Shown here in pieces: positions 52,310-61,173 of a DNA stretch of 64,000 bases. The DNA is from Arenibacter sp040216555 (GTDB lineage Bacteria > Bacteroidota > Bacteroidia > Flavobacteriales > Flavobacteriaceae), in the NCBI GenBank assembly GCA_040216555.1, contig JAVJOW010000009.1, positions 248,001 to 312,000 of the forward strand. The letters run 5' to 3'. Under the pieces are notes generated by a model, which saw nothing but the letters and a program-made list of their open reading frames with translations, did no database searches and was not told where the DNA came from. Position numbers and translations under genes: made by a program. Each line of letters starts with the position of its first letter. Positions within the stretch are counted from its first letter, which is position 1.

Positions 52310-52930
52310 ATGTCTGGGTTAATAGGTAGAAAAATAGGTATGACCAGCATTTTCGATGAAAATGGAAAGAATATTCCATGTACAGTAATCGAAGCTGGAC
52401 CATGCGTAGTTACCCAAGTCAGAACCGCAGAGGTCGACGGGTACAATGCCCTTCAGCTTGGTTTCGATGACAAGGCAGAAAAACGTGCTAATAAAGCGGC
52501 TACAGGTCACTTTAAAAAAGCAGGGGCTTCTCCTAAGAAAAAAGTCATGGAATTCAGGTATTTTGAAGAAGGTGCGCACAAATTAGGGGATACTCTTGGA
52601 GTAGATCTTTTTGTAGAAGGAGAATTTGTTGATGTAATCGGTACCTCAAAAGGTAAAGGTTTTCAAGGTGTTGTTAAAAGACACGGCTTTGGCGGTGTTG
52701 GTCAATCAACCCACGGTCAGCATAATAGGTTAAGAGCTCCAGGTTCCATTGGTGCAGCTTCATATCCTGCAAGAGTTTTTAAGGGAATGAAAATGGCTGG
52801 TAGAATGGGAACTGATAGAGTTACCGTTCAGAACTTGAGAGTATTGAAAATTGTTCCAGAAAAGAACCTTTTAGTAGTAAAAGGTTGTGTTCCTGGCCAT
52901 AAGAACGCTTACGTAACTATTGAGAAGTAA
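52310..52930 (+). CDS. rplC: 50S ribosomal protein L3
   Basis: 206 residues: SGLIGRKIGMTSIFDENGKNIPCTVIEAGPCVVTQ, GTSKGKGFQGVVKRHGFGGVGQSTHGQHNRLRAPGSIGA and GRMGTDRVTVQNL. L3 starts 50S assembly near the peptidyl-transferase centre. The final A of its TAA stop is the first base of the rplD ATG (position 52930), so the two are translationally coupled. Confidence 0.98.
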   Translation: MSGLIGRKIGMTSIFDENGKNIPCTVIEAGPCVVTQVRTAEVDGYNALQLGFDDKAEKRANKAATGHFKKAGASPKKKVMEFRYFEEGAHKLGDTLGVDLFVEGEFVDVIGTSKGKGFQGVVKRHGFGGVGQSTHGQHNRLRAPGSIGAASYPARVFKGMKMAGRMGTDRVTVQNLRVLKIVPEKNLLVVKGCVPGHKNAYVTIEK

Positions 52931-53559
52931 TGAAGGTAGCAGTTTTAGATATTAAGGGAAAAGAAACAGGTAGAAAGGTTGAGCTTTCGGATGCTGTATT
53001 CGCAATAGAACCAAACAATCATGCTGTTTATTTGGATGTTAAACAATATTTGGCACACCAAAGACAGGGTACGCACAAATCAAAAGAGCGTGCTGAAATA
53101 GCAGGTAGTACAAGAAAGATCAAAAAACAAAAGGGTACAGGTACTGCTCGAGCGGGTAGTATTAAGTCTCCGGTGTTTAGAGGTGGTGGACGTATATTTG
53201 GGCCAAGACCAAAGGATTATAAGCAAAAATTGAACAAGAATGTTAAGCGTTTGGCCAGAAGGTCTGCCTTGACATTGAAGTCAAAAGACAATGCTATAAT
53301 GGTGGTTGAGGACTTTAATTTCGAAGCCCCAAAAACTAAGGATTTTAAGCAATTTTTGAAGTCTTTGGGCTTGGAGAATAAAAAATCCTTAATTGTGTTG
53401 GGTGATTCAAATAATAACGTATATTTGTCCTCACGCAATTTAGAGCGTTCTGAGGTTATAACTAACTCAGAATTAAGCACTTACAAAATATTAAATGCTA
53501 ACAACCTAGTGTTGTTGGAAGGTTCTTTGGAAGGAATCGAATCGAACTTAATTAAATAA
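52930..53559 (+). CDS. rplD: 50S ribosomal protein L4
   Basis: 209 residues: MKVAVLDIKGKETGRKVELSDAVF, QGTHKSKERAEIAGSTRKIKKQKGTGTARAGSIKSPVFRGGGRIFGP and LTLKSKDNAIMVVEDF. L4 lines the exit tunnel and in E. coli represses its own operon, which makes it a candidate effector for the upstream attenuator-like region. Confidence 0.98.
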   Translation: MKVAVLDIKGKETGRKVELSDAVFAIEPNNHAVYLDVKQYLAHQRQGTHKSKERAEIAGSTRKIKKQKGTGTARAGSIKSPVFRGGGRIFGPRPKDYKQKLNKNVKRLARRSALTLKSKDNAIMVVEDFNFEAPKTKDFKQFLKSLGLENKKSLIVLGDSNNNVYLSSRNLERSEVITNSELSTYKILNANNLVLLEGSLEGIESNLIK

Positions 53560-53566
53560 GCGAACC

Positions 53567-53857
53567 ATGAGTGTGTTGATAAAGCCAATTATTACGGAAA
53601 AAATGACTGCTGATAGCGAGTTGCACAATCGTTATGGTTTTTTTGTTGATCCAAAAGCCAACAAAATTCAGATTAAGGAAGCAGTAGAAACAACTTATGG
53701 TGTTTCTGTCGATAAAGTTCGAACAATGAATTATGGTCCTTCGCGCAAGTCGCGGTACACCAAGACCGGTGTACAGCACGGAAAGACAAGTGGTTTCAAA
53801 AAAGCCATTGTTGATGTAGCAGAAGGAGATATTATTGATTTTTACAGTAATCTATAA
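53567..53857 (+). CDS. rplW: 50S ribosomal protein L23
   Basis: 96 residues: VLIKPIITEKMTADSELHNRYGFFVDPKANKIQIKEAVETTYGVSVDKVRTMNY. L23 sits at the tunnel exit and docks trigger factor and SRP. Seven bases after rplD and nine before rplB. Confidence 0.97.
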   Translation: MSVLIKPIITEKMTADSELHNRYGFFVDPKANKIQIKEAVETTYGVSVDKVRTMNYGPSRKSRYTKTGVQHGKTSGFKKAIVDVAEGDIIDFYSNL

Positions 53858-53866
53858 AGACAAAAA

Positions 53867-54691
53867 ATGTCAGTTAGAAAATTAAAACCAATCACTCCTG
53901 GACAGCGTTTTAGAGTAGTAAACGGATTTGACGCCATTACTACTGATAAGCCGGAAAAAAGCTTGCTTGCTCCGTTAAAAAAGTCGGGAGGTAGAAACAG
54001 TCAAGGAAAAATGACCATACGCCAAAAAGGTGGAGGTCATAAGAGAAGGTATCGTGTAATTGATTTCAAAAGGGATAAGCAAGATGTTGCGGCCACTGTT
54101 GATTCAATTCAGTACGATCCCAACAGAACAGCTTTTATAGCATTATTGGTATATACCGATGGCGAAAAAAGATATGTAATTGCTCCAAACGGTTTACAGG
54201 TAGGGCAAGAAGTATCTTCTGGTGCCGGAGTTGCTCCAGAAATCGGGAATGCACTTCCTTTGAGTGAAATACCTTTGGGTACTATCATTTCAGGAATTGA
54301 ATTGCGTCCAGGACAAGGAGCGGTAATGGCAAGAAGTGCCGGTACATTTGCCCAGTTAATGGCGAAGGACGGTAAGTTCGTAACCATTAAATTGCCATCA
54401 GGTGAAACCAGATTGGTTTTAGCGGATTGTTTGGCCACTATAGGTGCAGTATCCAACTCTGATCATCAATTATTGGTGTCAGGTAAGGCTGGTAGAAGTA
54501 GATGGTTGGGAAGAAGACCAAGAACAAGACCGGTAGCGATGAACCCTGTTGATCACCCCATGGGTGGTGGAGAAGGTAGGGCTTCTGGAGGTCATCCTAG
54601 ATCTAGAAACGGAATTCCTGCAAAAGGATACAGGACCCGTTCCAAGACCAAGAGTACCAACAAGTATATTTTAGAACGTAGAAAGAAATAA
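53867..54691 (+). CDS. rplB: 50S ribosomal protein L2
   Basis: 274 residues: VRKLKPITPGQRFR, GGRNSQGKMTIRQKGGGHKRRYR, LRPGQGAVMARSAGTFAQLMAKDGKFVTIKLPSGE and the conserved end region NPVDHPMGGGEGRASGGHPRS with the key His. L2 supports subunit joining and peptidyl transfer. Confidence 0.98.
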   Translation: MSVRKLKPITPGQRFRVVNGFDAITTDKPEKSLLAPLKKSGGRNSQGKMTIRQKGGGHKRRYRVIDFKRDKQDVAATVDSIQYDPNRTAFIALLVYTDGEKRYVIAPNGLQVGQEVSSGAGVAPEIGNALPLSEIPLGTIISGIELRPGQGAVMARSAGTFAQLMAKDGKFVTIKLPSGETRLVLADCLATIGAVSNSDHQLLVSGKAGRSRWLGRRPRTRPVAMNPVDHPMGGGEGRASGGHPRSRNGIPAKGYRTRSKTKSTNKYILERRKK

Positions 54692-54704
54692 AAAGTAGAA
54701 AGAA

Positions 54705-54983
54705 ATGGCACGTTCATTAAAGAAAGGACCTTACGTTCACTATAGTTTGGATAAAAAAGTCCAACAAAATGTTGAATCTGGTAAAAAGGCAGTCATTAAG
54801 ACATGGTCTAGAGCTTCTATGATTACTCCTGATTTTGTAGGTCAGACAATAGCGGTTCACAATGGAAAGCAATTTGTACCTGTTTTTGTAACAGAGAACA
54901 TGGTGGGTCACAAATTAGGTGAATTTTCTCCAACACGATCTTTTAGAGGTCACGCAGGAGCAAAAAATAAAGGAAAAAAGTAA
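54705..54983 (+). CDS. rpsS: 30S ribosomal protein S19
   Basis: 92 residues: MARSLKKGPYVHYSLDKKV, IKTWSRASMITPDFVGQTIAVHNGKQFVPVFVTENMVGHKLGEFSPTRSFRGH. Binds the 30S head with S13. Three bases separate it from rplV. Confidence 0.98.
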   Translation: MARSLKKGPYVHYSLDKKVQQNVESGKKAVIKTWSRASMITPDFVGQTIAVHNGKQFVPVFVTENMVGHKLGEFSPTRSFRGHAGAKNKGKK

Positions 54984-54986
54984 GCT

Positions 54987-55394
54987 ATGGGAGTTCGTAA
55001 AAAACAAATGGCCGAAAGAATTAAGGCGGAAAAGCAGCAAATAGCGTTTGCAAAGTTGAATAATTGCCCTACTTCCCCTAGGAAAATGCGCTTGGTAGCG
55101 GATTTGGTTAGAGGTGTAAAGGTGGAGAAAGCGCTTGCTATTTTGAAATTCAACCAAAAGGAATCATCTCGTAGATTGGAGAAGTTATTGCTATCTGCAA
55201 TAGCTAACTGGCAATCCAAGAATGAGGATGCCAGTGTTGAGGATGCTGAACTTTTTGTTAAGGAAATCAGAGTGGATGGTGGAAGTATGTTGAAAAGACT
55301 ACGTCCTGCTCCACAGGGAAGAGCACATAGAATTAGAAAACGTTCCAACCACGTTACCTTGGTTTTGGGATCTAACAATAACACACAAAGCTAG
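54987..55394 (+). CDS. rplV: 50S ribosomal protein L22
   Basis: 135 residues: FAKLNNCPTSPRKMRLVADLVRGVKVEKALAILKF, LLSAIANWQ and the tunnel loop region RLRPAPQGRAHRIRKRSNHVTLVL. An N-terminal basic extension (MGVRKKQMAERIKAEKQQ) is longer than in E. coli (110 residues), as usual in Bacteroidota. Confidence 0.97.
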   Translation: MGVRKKQMAERIKAEKQQIAFAKLNNCPTSPRKMRLVADLVRGVKVEKALAILKFNQKESSRRLEKLLLSAIANWQSKNEDASVEDAELFVKEIRVDGGSMLKRLRPAPQGRAHRIRKRSNHVTLVLGSNNNTQS

Positions 55395-55404
55395 AGCATT
55401 TAGT

Positions 55405-56127
55405 ATGGGACAGAAAACAAATCCAATCGGAAATCGTCTAGGAATTATCAGAGGATGGGAATCTAACTGGTACGGTGGAAACGATTATGGTGATAAGCTT
55501 GCCGAAGACGATAAGATCAGAAAATATGTTCATGCACGTTTGGCAAAAGCAAGTGTGTCTAGAATTATTATTGAGCGTACCCTTAAGTTGATTACGGTTA
55601 CTATTACCACTGCAAGACCAGGTATTATCATTGGAAAAGGTGGTCAGGAAGTAGACAAATTAAAGGAGGAGCTTAAAAAGATTACGGATAAGGAAGTTCA
55701 GATCAATATTTTTGAGATTAAAAGACCTGAATTGGACGCTAATCTTGTTGCTGCCAGTGTAGCACGTCAAATAGAAAGTAGAATTTCTTTTAGAAGAGCT
55801 ATAAAAATGGCAATTGCAGCGGCTATGAGGATGAACGCTGAGGGAATTAAAATTCAGATATCTGGACGTTTGAACGGAGCTGAAATGGCAAGATCCGAAT
55901 CTTATAAAGATGGGAGGATTCCCTTGTCTACTTTTAGAGCTGATATAGATTATGCTTTGCATGAAGCTCATACTACCTACGGAAGATTGGGGATAAAGGT
56001 ATGGATCATGAAAGGTGAGGTTTATGGAAAGAGAGAGCTTTCTCCGTTGGTTGGTATGGCTAAGAGCCAGGCGCCAGGTAAAGGTGGTAAGCAAGAAGGA
56101 CCGAAGAAACAACGTCGTAGAAAGTAA
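55405..56127 (+). CDS. rpsC: 30S ribosomal protein S3
   Basis: 240 residues: MGQKTNPIGNRLGIIRGWESNWYGG, KH domain with GIIIGKGGQEVDKLKEELKKI, GIKIQISGRLNGAEMARSE and GIKVWIMKGEVYGKRE. The C-terminal tail is basic (GKGGKQEGPKKQRRRK). Part of the mRNA entry site and helicase. Confidence 0.98.
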   Translation: MGQKTNPIGNRLGIIRGWESNWYGGNDYGDKLAEDDKIRKYVHARLAKASVSRIIIERTLKLITVTITTARPGIIIGKGGQEVDKLKEELKKITDKEVQINIFEIKRPELDANLVAASVARQIESRISFRRAIKMAIAAAMRMNAEGIKIQISGRLNGAEMARSESYKDGRIPLSTFRADIDYALHEAHTTYGRLGIKVWIMKGEVYGKRELSPLVGMAKSQAPGKGGKQEGPKKQRRRK

Positions 56128-56147
56128 TTTTTTAAAGAAGTAAAGAA

Positions 56148-56567
56148 ATGTTACAGCCAAAAAGGACTAAGTTCCGAAAAATGCAGAAAGGTCGTATGAA
56201 AGGGATCTCTGGAAGGGGTCATCAGCTTTCAAACGGTATGTTCGGTATTAAATCAATGGATACCTCTTTTATAACATCACGCCAAATTGAAGCAGCTCGT
56301 ATTGCAGCAACTAGGTACATGAAGAGAGAAGGCCAATTATGGATTAAAATATTCCCGGACAAGCCTATCACCAAGAAACCTTTGGAGGTACGTATGGGTA
56401 AAGGTAAAGGTGCTCCAGAATATTTCGTAGCTGTGGTATTGCCAGGAAGGGTTATGTTCGAGATTGCCGGTGTGTCTCTTGATATTGCAAAAGAGGCTTT
56501 GCGTCTTGCGGCACAGAAACTACCAGTAAAAACGAAATTTATTATTGCTAGGGACTATTCTGCTTAA
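56148..56567 (+). CDS. rplP: 50S ribosomal protein L16
   Basis: 139 residues: MLQPKRTKFRKMQKGRMKG, SRQIEAARIAATRYMKREGQLWIKIFPDKP and MGKGKGAPEYFVAVVLPGRVMFEIAGV. Sits near the A-site tRNA on the 50S subunit. Confidence 0.98.
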   Translation: MLQPKRTKFRKMQKGRMKGISGRGHQLSNGMFGIKSMDTSFITSRQIEAARIAATRYMKREGQLWIKIFPDKPITKKPLEVRMGKGKGAPEYFVAVVLPGRVMFEIAGVSLDIAKEALRLAAQKLPVKTKFIIARDYSA

Positions 56568-56584
56568 TATAATTGCAAGGTATC

Positions 56585-56776
56585 ATGAAACAATCAGAAA
56601 TAAAAGAATTATCAGTTGAGGGGTTAAAAGAAAAGAGTGCTGAATTTAAAAAGCAGTATTCTGATTTGAAATTGGCCCATTCTGTTACACCATTGGAAAA
56701 CCCTTTACTTATCAGAAAAGTAAGAAGAACTGTAGCAAGATTGGCAACTGAATTAACTAAAAGGGAATTACAATAA
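56585..56776 (+). CDS. rpmC: 50S ribosomal protein L29
   Basis: 63 residues: MKQSEIKELSVEGLKEKSAEFKKQYSDLKLAHSVTPLENPLLIRKVRRTVARLATELTKRE-like order typical of L29. The ATG at 56585 is chosen; an in-frame ATT/TTG-type start 12 bases upstream has no support. Confidence 0.95.
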   Translation: MKQSEIKELSVEGLKEKSAEFKKQYSDLKLAHSVTPLENPLLIRKVRRTVARLATELTKRELQ

Positions 56777-56789
56777 TTGGTTCTGCTTT

Positions 56790-57047
56790 ATGGAAAAAAG
56801 GAATTTAAGAAAAGAGAGAATAGGAGTTGTCACTAGCAACAAAATGGAGAAATCAGTAGTGGTTTCAGAAGTTAAACGTGTTAAGCACCCTATGTACGGT
56901 AAGTTCGTGTTGAAGACTAAGAAATATGTTGCGCACGATGAAAAGAACGATTGCAACATTGGCGATACGGTTAAGATCATGGAGACACGTCCATTGAGTA
57001 AGACTAAATGTTGGAGATTAGTGGAAATCATTGAAAGAGCTAAATAA
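56790..57047 (+). CDS. rpsQ: 30S ribosomal protein S17
   Basis: 85 residues: RKERIGVVTSNKMEKSVVVSEVKRVKHPMYGKF, AHDEKNDCNIGDTVKIMETRPLSKTKCWRLVEIIE. Early-assembly protein of the 30S body. Confidence 0.97.
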   Translation: MEKRNLRKERIGVVTSNKMEKSVVVSEVKRVKHPMYGKFVLKTKKYVAHDEKNDCNIGDTVKIMETRPLSKTKCWRLVEIIERAK

Positions 57048-57049
57048 TT

Positions 57050-57418
57050 ATGTTACAGCAAGAATCTAGACTAAAAGTAGCGGACAATACGGGTGCAAAA
57101 GAAGTTTTGACCATTCGTGTGTTGGGAGGTACAAAAAGAAGATATGCTTCTGTTGGGGATAAAATTGTAGTTGCCGTTAAGGAAGCTACTCCAAACGGAG
57201 CTATTAAAAAAGGTGCGGTTTCCACAGCAGTTGTTGTAAGAACAAAGAAAGAAGTTAGAAGACCTGATGGTTCTTATATTCGTTTCGATGATAATGCCTG
57301 TGTACTTTTGAACCCAACCGGGGAAATGAGAGGTACACGTGTTTTTGGACCGGTGGCCAGGGAACTTCGTGATAAGCAGTTCATGAAAATTGTATCATTG
57401 GCTCCAGAGGTGCTTTAA
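57050..57418 (+). CDS. rplN: 50S ribosomal protein L14
   Basis: 122 residues: MLQQESRLKVADNTGAKEVLTIRVLGGTKRRYASVGD, GAVSTAVVVRTKKEVRRPDGSYIRFDDNACVL and GPVARELRDKQFMKIVSLAPEVL. Forms an intersubunit bridge and is the docking point of ribosome silencing factor RsfS. Two bases after rpsQ. Confidence 0.98.
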   Translation: MLQQESRLKVADNTGAKEVLTIRVLGGTKRRYASVGDKIVVAVKEATPNGAIKKGAVSTAVVVRTKKEVRRPDGSYIRFDDNACVLLNPTGEMRGTRVFGPVARELRDKQFMKIVSLAPEVL

Positions 57419-57431
57419 TAAAAATAGCAAA

Positions 57432-57746
57432 ATGGGAAAATTAAAAATCAAAACAGGGGATACTGTTAGAATTATTGCCGGAGACCACAAAGGGGTAGAG
57501 GGTAAGGTTGTAACTGTAGACCGTGAAAAAAACAAGGCGATTGTTGAAGGAGCCAATATGGTGTCCAAACACGAAAAGCCAAGTGCTAGCAATCCTCAAG
57601 GAGGGATTGTTAAGAAAGAAGCTCCCTTACAGATATCCAATCTGTCATTGATCGATCCAAAATCTGGAGAGACCACTAGAGTTGGATTTGAGGTAAGAGA
57701 TGGTAAGAAAGTAAGATTTTCTAAGAAATCTAAAGAAGTAATTTAG
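57432..57746 (+). CDS. rplX: 50S ribosomal protein L24
   Basis: 104 residues starting MGKLKIKTGDTVRIIAGDHKGVEGKVVTVDREKNKAIVEGANMVSKH (KOW motif). The ATG at 57432 is preferred over an in-frame start inside rplN. Starts 50S assembly. Confidence 0.97.
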   Translation: MGKLKIKTGDTVRIIAGDHKGVEGKVVTVDREKNKAIVEGANMVSKHEKPSASNPQGGIVKKEAPLQISNLSLIDPKSGETTRVGFEVRDGKKVRFSKKSKEVI

Positions 57747-57748
57747 TT

Positions 57749-58300
57749 ATGGCTTACGTTCCAAGATTAAAACAGGAATATAAAGAAAGAGTTGTTAAGG
57801 CTCTTAAGGAGGAGTTTGGTTACAAAAATGTAATGCAGGTTCCTAAATTAGAAAAAATTGTTGTTAGTAGAGGTGTTGGTGCCGCTGTAGCGGATAAGAA
57901 ACTTATAGACCATGCGGTAGATGAGTTGACCAATATTACTGGCCAAAGAGCAATTTCAACGATGTCTAAAAAGGATGTTGCTGCATTTAAATTACGTAAA
58001 GGAATGCCAATTGGGGCAAAAGTAACCTTACGTGGAGAGAGAATGTACGAATTCTTGGATAGATTGGTGACAACTGCATTGCCTAGGGTAAGGGATTTCC
58101 AAGGAATTAAGGCCACTGGTTTTGATGGAAGAGGGAATTATAATCTTGGTATTACGGAGCAAATCATATTTCCAGAAATAAACATTGATAAAATTAACAG
58201 AATCAATGGTATGGATATTACATTTGTAACCTCTGCGGAGACAGATAAAGAAGCTAAATCATTATTAACCGAATTAGGACTACCCTTTAAAAAGAATTAG
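57749..58300 (+). CDS. rplE: 50S ribosomal protein L5
   Basis: 183 residues: MAYVPRLKQEYKERVVKALKEEFGYKNVMQVPKLEKIVVSRGVG, KLRKGMPIGAKVTLRGERMYEFLDRLV and GRGNYNLGITEQIIFPEI. Binds 5S rRNA and contacts P-site tRNA. Confidence 0.98.
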   Translation: MAYVPRLKQEYKERVVKALKEEFGYKNVMQVPKLEKIVVSRGVGAAVADKKLIDHAVDELTNITGQRAISTMSKKDVAAFKLRKGMPIGAKVTLRGERMYEFLDRLVTTALPRVRDFQGIKATGFDGRGNYNLGITEQIIFPEINIDKINRINGMDITFVTSAETDKEAKSLLTELGLPFKKN

Positions 58301-58301
58301 T

Positions 58302-58571
58302 ATGGCTAAAGAATCCATGAAGGCCCGTGAGGTCAAGAGAGAAAAGACTGTAGCTAAATATGCTGAGAAGAGAAAAGCCTTGAAAGAGGCTGGTGATTAT
58401 GAGGCGTTACAGAAATTACCTAAGAATGCTTCTCCTGTTCGTTTGCACAACCGTTGCAAGCTGACTGGTAGACCAAAGGGTTACATGAGAACTTTCGGTA
58501 TATCTAGGGTTACTTTTAGGGAAATGGCCAATAATGGTCTTATACCGGGAGTAAGAAAAGCTAGCTGGTAA
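58302..58571 (+). CDS. rpsN: 30S ribosomal protein S14, zinc-free long form
   Basis: 89 residues: MAKESMKAREVKREKTVAKYAEKR, LPKNASPVRLHNRCKLTGRPKGYMRTFGISRVTFREMANNGLIPGVRKASW. The long 89-residue type without the CxxC zinc ribbon of the 61-residue form. Confidence 0.97.
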   Translation: MAKESMKAREVKREKTVAKYAEKRKALKEAGDYEALQKLPKNASPVRLHNRCKLTGRPKGYMRTFGISRVTFREMANNGLIPGVRKASW

Positions 58572-58638
58572 TAAAAGAGTATAAACTGGTTTCAGGTTTA
58601 ACAATTGTGTTAAAAACCGTTACCGTAAATCAATAATT

Positions 58639-59037
58639 ATGTTTACAGATCCAATTGCGGATTATTTAACGAGAATTAGAAATGCAAGTAGCGCAGGCCA
58701 CAGGGTGGTTGAGATTCCTGCCTCTAATTTAAAGAAAGAAATTACTAAAATATTATTCGATCAAGGATATATTTTAAGCTACAAATTTGAAGATAACGCG
58801 GTTCAGGGGACTATTAAAATAGCCTTGAAATATGACAAATTCACAAAAGAGCCGGTTATAAAGAAAATTAAAAGAGTTAGTACACCAGGACTTAGAAAAT
58901 ATGCTAGCTCAGAGGAGTTGCCAAGAGTATTAAACGGTCTTGGTATTGCTATTATTTCTACTTCCCATGGTGTAATGACCAGTAAGCAAGCAAAGCTTGA
59001 AAATGCAGGTGGGGAAGTATTATGTTATGTTTATTAA
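58639..59037 (+). CDS. rpsH: 30S ribosomal protein S8
   Basis: 132 residues: DPIADYLTRIRNASSAGHRVVEIPASNLKKEI, KRVSTPGLRKYASSEELPRVLNGLGIAIISTSHGVMTSKQA. In E. coli S8 is the repressor of the spc operon at the L5 region; the 67-base gap before this gene is the longest in this stretch. Confidence 0.98.
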   Translation: MFTDPIADYLTRIRNASSAGHRVVEIPASNLKKEITKILFDQGYILSYKFEDNAVQGTIKIALKYDKFTKEPVIKKIKRVSTPGLRKYASSEELPRVLNGLGIAIISTSHGVMTSKQAKLENAGGEVLCYVY

Positions 59038-59057
59038 TACTATAAAGATTTAGAATA

Positions 59058-59600
59058 ATGTCTAGAACAGGTAATAATCCAATAGCAATTCCAGAAGGAG
59101 TAACCGTAGAGGTTAAGGAAGATGTTATTACCGTAAAAGGTAAGTTGGGAGAACTCTCCCAAGAATTTTCTGGTGCTGCTGTTAAGGTTGAGGATGGTCA
59201 AGTTTTTGTTACAAGACCTTCAGATTCCAAGGAACATAAAGCGAAACATGGTCTTTATAGATCATTGTTCTTTAATATGATCGAAGGAGTTTCTAAAGGA
59301 TGGGTAAAGGAATTGGAATTGGTAGGGGTAGGATATCGTGCCAGTAACCAAGGACAAACATTGGACCTAGCTTTAGGGTTTTCACACAACATCATTTTGG
59401 ATGTGGCTTCAGAAGTAAAAGTGGAGACCGTTTCCGAAAAAGGTAAGAATCCAATTATAAAGCTAAGTTCGCATGATAAGCAATTAGTGGGGCAGATTGC
59501 CGCTAAGATTAGATCTTTCCGTAAGCCAGAGCCTTACAAAGGAAAAGGAATTAAGTTCGTTGGTGAACAATTAAGAAGAAAAGCTGGTAAATCGGCTTAA
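59058..59600 (+). CDS. rplF: 50S ribosomal protein L6
   Basis: 180 residues: MSRTGNNPIAIPEGVTVEVKEDVITVKGKLGELSQEF, LELVGVGYRASNQGQTLDLALGFSHNI and the end motif EPYKGKGIKFVGEQLRRKAGK. Lies near the sarcin-ricin loop. Confidence 0.98.
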   Translation: MSRTGNNPIAIPEGVTVEVKEDVITVKGKLGELSQEFSGAAVKVEDGQVFVTRPSDSKEHKAKHGLYRSLFFNMIEGVSKGWVKELELVGVGYRASNQGQTLDLALGFSHNIILDVASEVKVETVSEKGKNPIIKLSSHDKQLVGQIAAKIRSFRKPEPYKGKGIKFVGEQLRRKAGKSA

Positions 59601-59611
59601 TAATTAGCATT

Positions 59612-59968
59612 ATGGGATTAACGAAGACTGAAAGAAGACTACGTATCAGAAGGAGGATTAGAAAAATATCCTCAGGTACTGCAGAAAGGCCAAGGCTTGC
59701 TGTTTTTAGAAGCAATACTGGGATATACGCTCAAATTATTGATGATGTGGCCGGAACAACTTTAGTGTCCGCTTCCTCAAGGGATAAGGCGTTGGCTAAG
59801 GCTAAAGGGACTAAAACAGAAGTGGCTAACCTAGTAGGAAAGGCTATTGCCGAAAAGGCAAAAGAAGCTGGAATAGAAGCTGTTGCTTTTGATAGAGGTG
59901 GTAATTTATACCATGGAAGAGTAAAATCATTAGCCGATGGCGCTAGGGAAGCAGGATTAAAATTCTAA
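59612..59968 (+). CDS. rplR: 50S ribosomal protein L18
   Basis: 118 residues: RRLRIRRRIRKISSGTAERPRLAVFRSNTGIYAQIIDDVAGTTLVSAS, FDRGGNLYHGRVKSLADGAREAGLKF. 5S rRNA-binding protein. Confidence 0.97.
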   Translation: MGLTKTERRLRIRRRIRKISSGTAERPRLAVFRSNTGIYAQIIDDVAGTTLVSASSRDKALAKAKGTKTEVANLVGKAIAEKAKEAGIEAVAFDRGGNLYHGRVKSLADGAREAGLKF

Positions 59969-59975
59969 GAATATT

Positions 59976-60500
59976 ATGTATCAGAAATACAAAAACGTAG
60001 AGACTGTTAAGCCGGGAGGTTTAGAATTAAAAGATAGATTGGTTGGGGTACAACGTGTTACCAAAGTTACGAAAGGTGGTAGAGCGTTCGGTTTCTCTGC
60101 TATCGTTGTGGTAGGTGATGAAAATGGTGTTGTAGGTCATGGTCTAGGTAAGTCTAAGGAAGTTGCTACGGCAATTGCCAAGGCTATAGAAGATGCAAAA
60201 AAGAATCTTATTAGAATTCCATTGAACAAAGGTACTTTGCCGCATGAACAAAAAGGGAAATTCGGTGGAGCTAGAGTTTATATCCAGCCAGCATCACACG
60301 GTACCGGAGTAATTGCAGGAGGTGCGGTTAGAGCGGTATTGGAAGCAGTAGGTGTTCATGATGTATTATCTAAATCACAAGGTTCTTCCAACCCTCACAA
60401 CGTAGTAAAAGCTACTTTTGATGCGCTTTTACAACTTAGAGGTGCAAAGACAGTTGCAAACCAAAGAGGTATTTCTTTAGAAAAAGTTTTTAAAGGATAA
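59976..60500 (+). CDS. rpsE: 30S ribosomal protein S5
   Basis: 174 residues: LELKDRLVGVQRVTKVTKGGRAFGFSAIVVVGDENGVVGHGLGKSKEVATAIAKA, PASHGTGVIAGGAVRAVLEAVGVHDVLSKSQGSSNPHNVVKAT. Works in decoding accuracy with S4. Confidence 0.98.
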   Translation: MYQKYKNVETVKPGGLELKDRLVGVQRVTKVTKGGRAFGFSAIVVVGDENGVVGHGLGKSKEVATAIAKAIEDAKKNLIRIPLNKGTLPHEQKGKFGGARVYIQPASHGTGVIAGGAVRAVLEAVGVHDVLSKSQGSSNPHNVVKATFDALLQLRGAKTVANQRGISLEKVFKG

Positions 60501-60513
60501 AACCAAGAATATA

Positions 60514-60693
60514 ATGGGAAAGATTAAAGTTAAACAGGTAAAGAGCAGTATTAAAAGAGCTCAAAATCAAAAGAGAACATTAGAGGCTCTTGGTTTACGA
60601 AGAATAGGACAGGTTGTAGAACATGATGCTACCTCAAGTATTCTTGGAATGATAAATAAAGTTAAACACTTAGTTTCCACAGAGGAGGCTTAA
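60514..60693 (+). CDS. rpmD: 50S ribosomal protein L30
   Basis: 59 residues, ATG at 60514 and TAA at 60691-60693: begins MGKIKVKQVKSSIKR, middle RTLEALGLRRIGQVVEHDATSS, end VKHLVSTEEA. Matches L30 in size, position between rpsE and rplO, and the LGLRRIGQ motif. Confidence 0.95.
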   Translation: MGKIKVKQVKSSIKRAQNQKRTLEALGLRRIGQVVEHDATSSILGMINKVKHLVSTEEA

Positions 60694-60708
60694 TATAATT
60701 TTAGTGTT

Positions 60709-61161
60709 ATGAATTTAAGTAATTTAAAACCAGCGGAAGGTGCTGTCCGAAAAGCCGGTAAAGTCATAGGTAGAGGTCAGGGTTCCGGTAAGGGAGGCAC
60801 TGCTACCAGAGGACATAAAGGTGCTAAATCCAGATCTGGTTATTCTAAGAAAATTGGTTTCGAAGGTGGACAAATGCCATTGCAGAGACGTGTTCCAAAA
60901 TTTGGTTTCACGAATATCAATAGAAAGGATTATGCTGGGATCAATCTAGAAAAATTACAGGAATTGGTAGATAAAGGAGCCATTAAGGATACGGTTACTT
61001 TGGATATGCTTGTAGAAAACGGATTGGTTGGTAAAAACGATTTGGTTAAGATTCTTGGTAATGGAGAGTTAAAAGCTTCCCTTAAAGTTTCTGTACATAA
61101 ATTTACAGCTACCGCAAAGGCCGCAATTGAGGCTGCAGGTGGTGAAGCTATAAGTTTATAA
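60709..61161 (+). CDS. rplO: 50S ribosomal protein L15
   Basis: 150 residues: MNLSNLKPAEGAVRKAGKVIGRGQGSGKGGTATRGHKGAKSRSG, GFEGGQMPLQRRVPKFGFTNINRKDYA. Late-assembly protein of the 50S subunit. 12 bases before secY. Confidence 0.97.
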   Translation: MNLSNLKPAEGAVRKAGKVIGRGQGSGKGGTATRGHKGAKSRSGYSKKIGFEGGQMPLQRRVPKFGFTNINRKDYAGINLEKLQELVDKGAIKDTVTLDMLVENGLVGKNDLVKILGNGELKASLKVSVHKFTATAKAAIEAAGGEAISL

Positions 61162-61173
61162 GCAAAGAATACT